Shown in pieces: positions 17,600 through 21,513 of a stretch of DNA of 21,513 bases. The translations under genes and the position numbers were made by a program. Under the pieces are notes generated by a model, which saw only the letters and a program-made list of their open reading frames with translations, was not told the origin of the DNA and made no database searches. The stretch covers positions 1 to 21,513 of the forward strand of contig QIKS01000004.1 in assembly GCA_003233025.1 (NCBI GenBank), read 5' to 3'. The first letter of the stretch is position 1, and every line of letters begins with the position of its first letter. The DNA is from Hellea balneolensis. GTDB taxonomy: Bacteria; Pseudomonadota; Alphaproteobacteria; Caulobacterales; Maricaulaceae.

Positions 17600-18034
17600 T
17601 TATCTCCCGACACGCTCGCGGCGTTCGTGCATTTCCTGGGCTTCGATGCCCAATGTGGCAATGGGGCGGGCTTCCAGCCTGCCCAGATGAATAGGGTCGC
17701 CCGTTTCTTCGCAATAGCCATAGCTCCCATTTGCGATGCGGGCCAGAGCCTTGTCGATTTTAGCGATTAATTTGCGTTGGCGGTCGCGGGCGCGCAATTC
17801 CAACTGGCGGTCGGCATTGGCGGCGGCGGTGTCGACCATATCGGGGTGGGAAACATTTTCGCCTTGCAGATATTCAATCGTCCCTTTGGTTTGATCGTAA
17901 ATATCTTTTTTCCAAGCTTCCAGCTTACGGCGGAAATATTCTTTTTGTTTAACACCCATGAATTTTTCATCATTTGCCGGACGGTAATTCTTCGCCAAGG
18001 CTGGACGTTTCTTTAAAGCTTTTGTCACAGACAT
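17600..18034 (-). CDS. dksA: RNA polymerase-binding transcription factor DksA
   Basis: Binds the secondary channel of RNA polymerase and, with ppGpp, adjusts transcription of rRNA and biosynthetic genes in the stringent response. The 144 residues show a long coiled coil (about 30-100) whose tip carries the DxxDxA motif (D65, D68, A70, reading DMVDTA) needed for activity in E. coli DksA. The C-terminal globular part reads YGYCEETGDPI and LEARPIATLGIEAQEMHERRERV. Only one cysteine (C108) remains of the four zinc ligands of E. coli DksA, so it should not bind structural zinc; I recall this as usual in alphaproteobacteria. GAGGAT directly precedes the ATG. It is divergent from the MoxR ATPase gene. 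Confidence 0.95.
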   Translation of the reverse strand: MSVTKALKKRPALAKNYRPANDEKFMGVKQKEYFRRKLEAWKKDIYDQTKGTIEYLQGENVSHPDMVDTAAANADRQLELRARDRQRKLIAKIDKALARIANGSYGYCEETGDPIHLGRLEARPIATLGIEAQEMHERRERVGR

Positions 18035-18206
18035 ATCCTCACAAATTATAACAATAGTGAAAGTTTCAAGGGCCTAATATAGAAGTGTCATTCTTTCGAC
18101 AACTCATTTTTTCGTTACCAAAGCAAATCCTTGAAAACCCTTTGTTTTTTTTGCGGTTTTGCCCCATATAGGCGCTTATATTTTAAAAAATAGAATCAGT
18201 AGGCTT

Positions 18207-19049
18207 ATGAAATTCTCAAGCACAGATAAATATATCGCCACCGAAGACTTGCGCATGGCGGTTAATGCCGCGATCACCCTTGAACGTCCTTTGCTGATCA
18301 AGGGGGAGCCAGGAACCGGTAAAACCGTTTTGGCCGAAGAAATCGCTACCTCTCTCGGCGCAGAGTTGTTGGAATGGAATATCAAATCCACAACCAAAGC
18401 CCAACAAGGCCTGTATGAATACGACGCTGTCGCCCGCCTGCGCGACAGCCAGCTTGGCGACAAAAGTGTCCATGACATTGGCCATTACATCAAGCGTGGC
18501 AAATTATGGGAGGCTTTTAGAGCTAAGAGCCGCCCCGTATTGCTCATTGACGAAATTGACAAAGCCGATATCGAATTTCCCAATGATTTGCTGCACGAGC
18601 TGGATAAAATGCAATTTCATGTCTATGAGACAGGCGAAACCATCACCGCTCGCCAAAGGCCGATTATTCTCATCACCTCCAATAATGAAAAAGACCTGCC
18701 GGACGCATTTTTGCGGCGCTGCTTTTTCCATTATATCCAATTCCCTGATCAAGAAACCATGCAAAAAATTATTGATGTGCATTTTCCAAAAATCAAACCC
18801 CGTTTGGTCAGCGCTGCCTTGAAGCGGTTTTATGATCTGCGCGCCGTACCCGGCCTCAAAAAACGCCCCTCGACATCGGAGCTGCTCGACTGGCTTAAAT
18901 TGCTCATGGTTGAAGACATCGACCCGGAAACCTTGCGCCAAACCGATAACAAGAAGCTTATTTTGCCTTTGCACGGCGCCTTGCTCAAAAACGAGCAAGA
19001 CGTCCATTTGTTTGAGCGCCTAGCTTTCCTCACCCGCTGGGAGGGATGA
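18207..19049 (+). CDS. MoxR-family AAA+ ATPase
   Basis: A 280-residue AAA+ protein of the MoxR group, which act as chaperones or remodelling factors, often for metal-cofactor assembly. Features in order are Walker A GEPGTGKT (33-40), Walker B LLIDEID (112-118), sensor 1 TSNN (157-160) and the arginine-finger region LRRCFF (169-174), then a lid domain. The closest named relative I can think of is CoxD of CO dehydrogenase maturation. Such genes are normally followed by a VWA-domain (CoxE-like) partner; here the next gene is on the opposite strand and unrelated. ATG 18207 is chosen because CAGTAGG lies just upstream and the family begins here; the frame extends to 18159 without support. Its last 30 bp overlap the end of the QEGLA gene. 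Confidence 0.92.
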   Translation: MKFSSTDKYIATEDLRMAVNAAITLERPLLIKGEPGTGKTVLAEEIATSLGAELLEWNIKSTTKAQQGLYEYDAVARLRDSQLGDKSVHDIGHYIKRGKLWEAFRAKSRPVLLIDEIDKADIEFPNDLLHELDKMQFHVYETGETITARQRPIILITSNNEKDLPDAFLRRCFFHYIQFPDQETMQKIIDVHFPKIKPRLVSAALKRFYDLRAVPGLKKRPSTSELLDWLKLLMVEDIDPETLRQTDNKKLILPLHGALLKNEQDVHLFERLAFLTRWEG

Positions 19050-20351
19050 AGGTTTATAAAATTGCCAAATATCCGGCACGTCTGCAAGCAAGCCCTCATA
19101 ATAAGCCTGAAACCCCGGCAATTTAACTTCATTTAGGAATGAAGAATAAGCCAGATAGCTCACCAAAAACCGCATGTCCTTAGCCCAGGGCGGTAATATT
19201 GTTGGGGTGCGTAGCGCCCCTTGCGCCGCCAAGCTGGCCAAGGCCGGAACGTCTTCAAGATCAAGCTTGCCAACAAACAAAATCTGGATGAGATCCGCCC
19301 GGCCCAACTTAATCATAGTGCGCATATAATTATGAACGCGCAGCAGGCCGTTGAGATAAACACCGTCCTTGGTAAACGGCGCACCGCCGCTCAAAACTCC
19401 GCCGCGAAAAACGCGCCTTGTATTTTCATAAGCTTGCATATCCTCACTGCCCTGCTCTTTAAAATAATGAAAAACCTCAATAAAATCAGCACCCTCCACG
19501 GATATTTGAATAGCGATCACCCGGTTAACAAGCCGCTTGAAGCGCACCGGATCCATGCATCCCGTGATAATTTCGGCAAAAACGGCCAAGCCTTCCTGAA
19601 TTTCCGTTGTCCCCGCATGGGCAGCAGCCAATATGGGGAAATTATCCTGGCTGCGGCCATTAATAGCCGTTGCCGTATGCACCAAAGCTTCGTGGTGCAA
19701 TAATTGACGTACATCCATCGGGCTAAAACGGGCCGTTTTGCGAATGCGAATACGTGTCCGCCCGGCAACGGCTTTCGCCGACAAGGTATTGCTGAGGACA
19801 ATTTTGGGCGCATTGTCCACGAAATGCGGCGCCAATTTTTCCGCCAGACGGTCGGCAAATTCTTGTGCGCCAAAGGATTGCGCCTGCGCCTGCCCTGTCA
19901 GGTTTTCAAAACTATAGGCGGTTAATGTGGCGTCCAAATGGCGGGCGAGATTAATCGTCTTGCTTTTCCCGTCCAGCAGTGTTTTTTGCGGCGTGCCGTA
20001 AAGCTCACTTGAAATCTTGTAAAATGCCGGCGTGCCAATCTGCTCCAACATCGTCGCTGCCTGCTCCAACGTATCGGCCGTGCGGCGCAGCCAAGCCAAA
20101 ACCGGCGCGTCGCCAAGACAGTACCCGCGGGCCGAGCGAATGTTTTCCAAACTTGGTTTTGCGTCAAATCTGGCGTAATTCACCTTGGGCATTTTCGTGC
20201 CATCACTGGCCAAAAATTGCTGGCCGATTTCGGGCGCCCATGCCAGCGTGCGTAAAATCCTAATCGGTTTTTCCGCTGCTCGTAGATAGCCCGCCGCCTT
20301 TTTAGCGTGCGCGTAAATCTTCGGGCTTAAGGGCGGCGTTGATATGTCCAT
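19020..20351 (-). CDS. DUF1704 / QEGLA-motif zincin-like protein
   Basis: A 443-residue protein recognised by the family signature QEGLA (Q252-A256), named in databases as 'flavohemoglobin expression-modulating QEGLA motif protein' (TIGR02421, DUF1704). It also has HHEALVH (H220, E221, H225), and together with E253 this makes a gluzincin-like HExxxH...E metal site. The same DUF1704 fold in animals (MATCAP/KIAA0895L) is a tubulin tyrosine carboxypeptidase, so a C-terminal exopeptidase activity is a fair guess, but the bacterial substrate is unknown. No signal peptide is evident, so it is probably cytosolic. No flavohaemoglobin gene is in the window. The ATG at 20351 lacks a purine-rich ribosome-binding site. 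It is convergent with moxR (30-bp overlap) and divergent from rnd across an 88-bp gap. Confidence 0.87.
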   Translation of the reverse strand: MDISTPPLSPKIYAHAKKAAGYLRAAEKPIRILRTLAWAPEIGQQFLASDGTKMPKVNYARFDAKPSLENIRSARGYCLGDAPVLAWLRRTADTLEQAATMLEQIGTPAFYKISSELYGTPQKTLLDGKSKTINLARHLDATLTAYSFENLTGQAQAQSFGAQEFADRLAEKLAPHFVDNAPKIVLSNTLSAKAVAGRTRIRIRKTARFSPMDVRQLLHHEALVHTATAINGRSQDNFPILAAAHAGTTEIQEGLAVFAEIITGCMDPVRFKRLVNRVIAIQISVEGADFIEVFHYFKEQGSEDMQAYENTRRVFRGGVLSGGAPFTKDGVYLNGLLRVHNYMRTMIKLGRADLIQILFVGKLDLEDVPALASLAAQGALRTPTILPPWAKDMRFLVSYLAYSSFLNEVKLPGFQAYYEGLLADVPDIWQFYKPSSLPAGEES

Positions 20352-20439
20352 AGGGGGAGTTTGAAAAGGAAACCTGTCCCGGTCAAGAGATTTTAATTAT
20401 CCGCGTGACCTTTGCCCTTGGGCTTGCTATGGGCTGATT

Positions 20440-21513
20440 ATGCAAATCATCACGACAACGCACGGGCTGGACGAATTTTGCCAAAAGGCCAAATTTGCGC
20501 CCTTTATTGCGGTCGATACCGAGTTCATGCGCGAGCGGACTTTTTACTCCCAGCTCTGCCTCATTCAAATCGCCACACCGGATGATGAAGCCATCATCGA
20601 CCCCTTGGCGGAAGGGATTGACCTGTCGGCGTTTCTCGCCTTGCTGATGGACAGCAAGATCACCAAAGTCCTCCATGCTGCCCGCCAGGATATGGAGATA
20701 TTCTATATGCTATGCGGCGCCGTCCCCGGCCCGATATTTGATACGCAGATCGGGGCGATGGCGCTGGGGTTTGGTGACAGTATTGGCTATATGTCTTTGG
20801 TCAAAGGCAGGCTCGGGATTAATCTCGACAAGGGGGCGCGGTTTACCGATTGGGCCCGCCGGCCTTTAAGTGACAAGCAGCTACACTATGCCCTGGGCGA
20901 CGTTACCCATTTGCGCGATTTATATCCCGATATGCGCGAGGAACTTGCCGCCAAGAACCGGATGAGCTGGGTTGAGGAAGAACTGGCCGGAATGACGGAT
21001 ATCCATCTTTATACCTTCGAGCCGGAGCGCGCCTGGATGCGCCTCAAACCGCGCAAGCTCAAGCAAGATTATTTGGCCGTCATGAAAGCCGTTGCCGCCT
21101 GGCGCGAGCGGACGGCGCAAAATTCCGATATTCCCAGAGGCCGGGTTTTGAAAGATGACGGCGTATATGACATCGCTCAACGCCAGCCAAAAACCATCAA
21201 GGAATTGGCCGCCTTACGCGGCGTGCCCGGCGGGTTTGAGCGGCGCAAAAATATTGACCGCTTGATAAAATCCATTCAGGACGCTCTTAAAAACGCCAAG
21301 GATTATGCCCCAAAAATTGAGGCGAAAAAGCATATGCCGCCCCATCTCGGCCCGACAATTGATTTGCTAAAAACCCTACTGCGCCTGCGCACCGAATACC
21401 AAAATATCGCGCCAAGGCTCGTGGCCAATGCCAACGATATCGAGCAAATTGCCGCCTTTGGCGACAAAGCCGATGTCAAAGCCCTCACCGGCTGGCGACG
21501 CGAAATCTTCGGC
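20440..21513 (+). CDS. rnd: Ribonuclease D, 5' part
   Basis: A 3'-5' exoribonuclease that trims tRNA precursors and other stable RNAs. 358 residues are present and the frame runs off the window end. The DEDDy exonuclease motifs are complete: Exo I VDTEF (D26, E28), Exo II HAARQDMEIF (D84) and Exo III YALGDVTHLRDLY (Y150, D154). An HRDC-like helical domain follows (from about 205, including IPRGRVLKDDGVYDIA), and a second similar segment begins before the edge. Typical RNase D has about 375-390 residues, so only the last few tens are missing. The ATG at 20440 gives the normal N-terminus (MQIITTTHGLDEFC). Divergent from the QEGLA gene. Confidence 0.95.
   Translation, partial: MQIITTTHGLDEFCQKAKFAPFIAVDTEFMRERTFYSQLCLIQIATPDDEAIIDPLAEGIDLSAFLALLMDSKITKVLHAARQDMEIFYMLCGAVPGPIFDTQIGAMALGFGDSIGYMSLVKGRLGINLDKGARFTDWARRPLSDKQLHYALGDVTHLRDLYPDMREELAAKNRMSWVEEELAGMTDIHLYTFEPERAWMRLKPRKLKQDYLAVMKAVAAWRERTAQNSDIPRGRVLKDDGVYDIAQRQPKTIKELAALRGVPGGFERRKNIDRLIKSIQDALKNAKDYAPKIEAKKHMPPHLGPTIDLLKTLLRLRTEYQNIAPRLVANANDIEQIAAFGDKADVKALTGWRREIFG

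Noticed and set aside
17620..17720. DksA missing three of four zinc-finger cysteines
   Set aside because: Alphaproteobacterial DksA proteins generally show this single-Cys form, and the coiled-coil DxxDxA tip is intact, so it is not a pseudogene.
18035..18060. Perfect TATAAT upstream of dksA on the minus strand
   Set aside because: It lies only 10 bp from the start codon, which would place the transcript start inside the ribosome-binding site, and no -35 is correctly spaced (TTGAAA is 13 bp away). Probably coincidental.

Overview
This window looks like an ordinary housekeeping stretch of an aerobic alphaproteobacterial chromosome of moderate GC. The main evidence is the petABC operon (cytochrome bc1) set divergently from trmL-hemF, an NDUFA12-like complex I subunit next to a DUF2155 protein and aat, a long cobalamin-dependent ribonucleotide reductase (nrdJ), and a DksA with a single cysteine in the region of the usual zinc finger. 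I cannot name the genus. Tandem DUF885 lipoproteins and moderate GC would fit Maricaulales/Hyphomonadaceae-like or Kordiimonadales-like bacteria, but that is a guess. I saw no transposase, integrase, CRISPR array, tRNA or rRNA gene, phage gene or defence cassette, and no intergenic gap longer than about 180 bp.

Layout. Positions 1-549 hold the 3' end of accC. aspS (667-2481) follows behind a leader with a strong inverted repeat. A secreted pentapeptide-repeat protein (2489-3529, minus) converges on aspS and diverges from nrdJ (3708-7382). Next come an NDUFA12-like gene and an overlapping DUF2155 gene (7508-8324), which converge on and overlap aat (8258-8935, minus). The minus strand then carries a glutathione S-transferase gene with no usable ATG/GTG/TTG start, preceded by petA-petB-petC (12267 down to 9598). 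A 165-bp divergent region separates petA from trmL and hemF (12433-13783). Two adjacent DUF885 lipoprotein metallopeptidase-like paralogues (13888-17584) follow, converging on dksA (17600-18034, minus). A MoxR-type AAA+ ATPase (18207-19049) runs divergently from dksA and overlaps the 3' end of a DUF1704/QEGLA protein (19020-20351, minus). The window ends inside rnd (RNase D, from 20440).

How the genes fit together. The bc1 operon, the oxygen-dependent haem gene hemF and the complex I accessory subunit point to aerobic respiration and its cofactor supply. aspS, trmL, aat, rnd and dksA belong to translation, RNA processing, protein turnover and stringent control. nrdJ implies a need for vitamin B12. 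The less understood parts are the tandem DUF885 pair, the QEGLA/DUF1704 zincin-like protein, the MoxR ATPase without an adjacent VWA partner, and the pentapeptide-repeat protein. I found no convincing novel multi-gene system. The best leads are a probable CTG start in the GST gene, the DUF1704 protein, the DUF885 duplication and the palindrome in the aspS leader.
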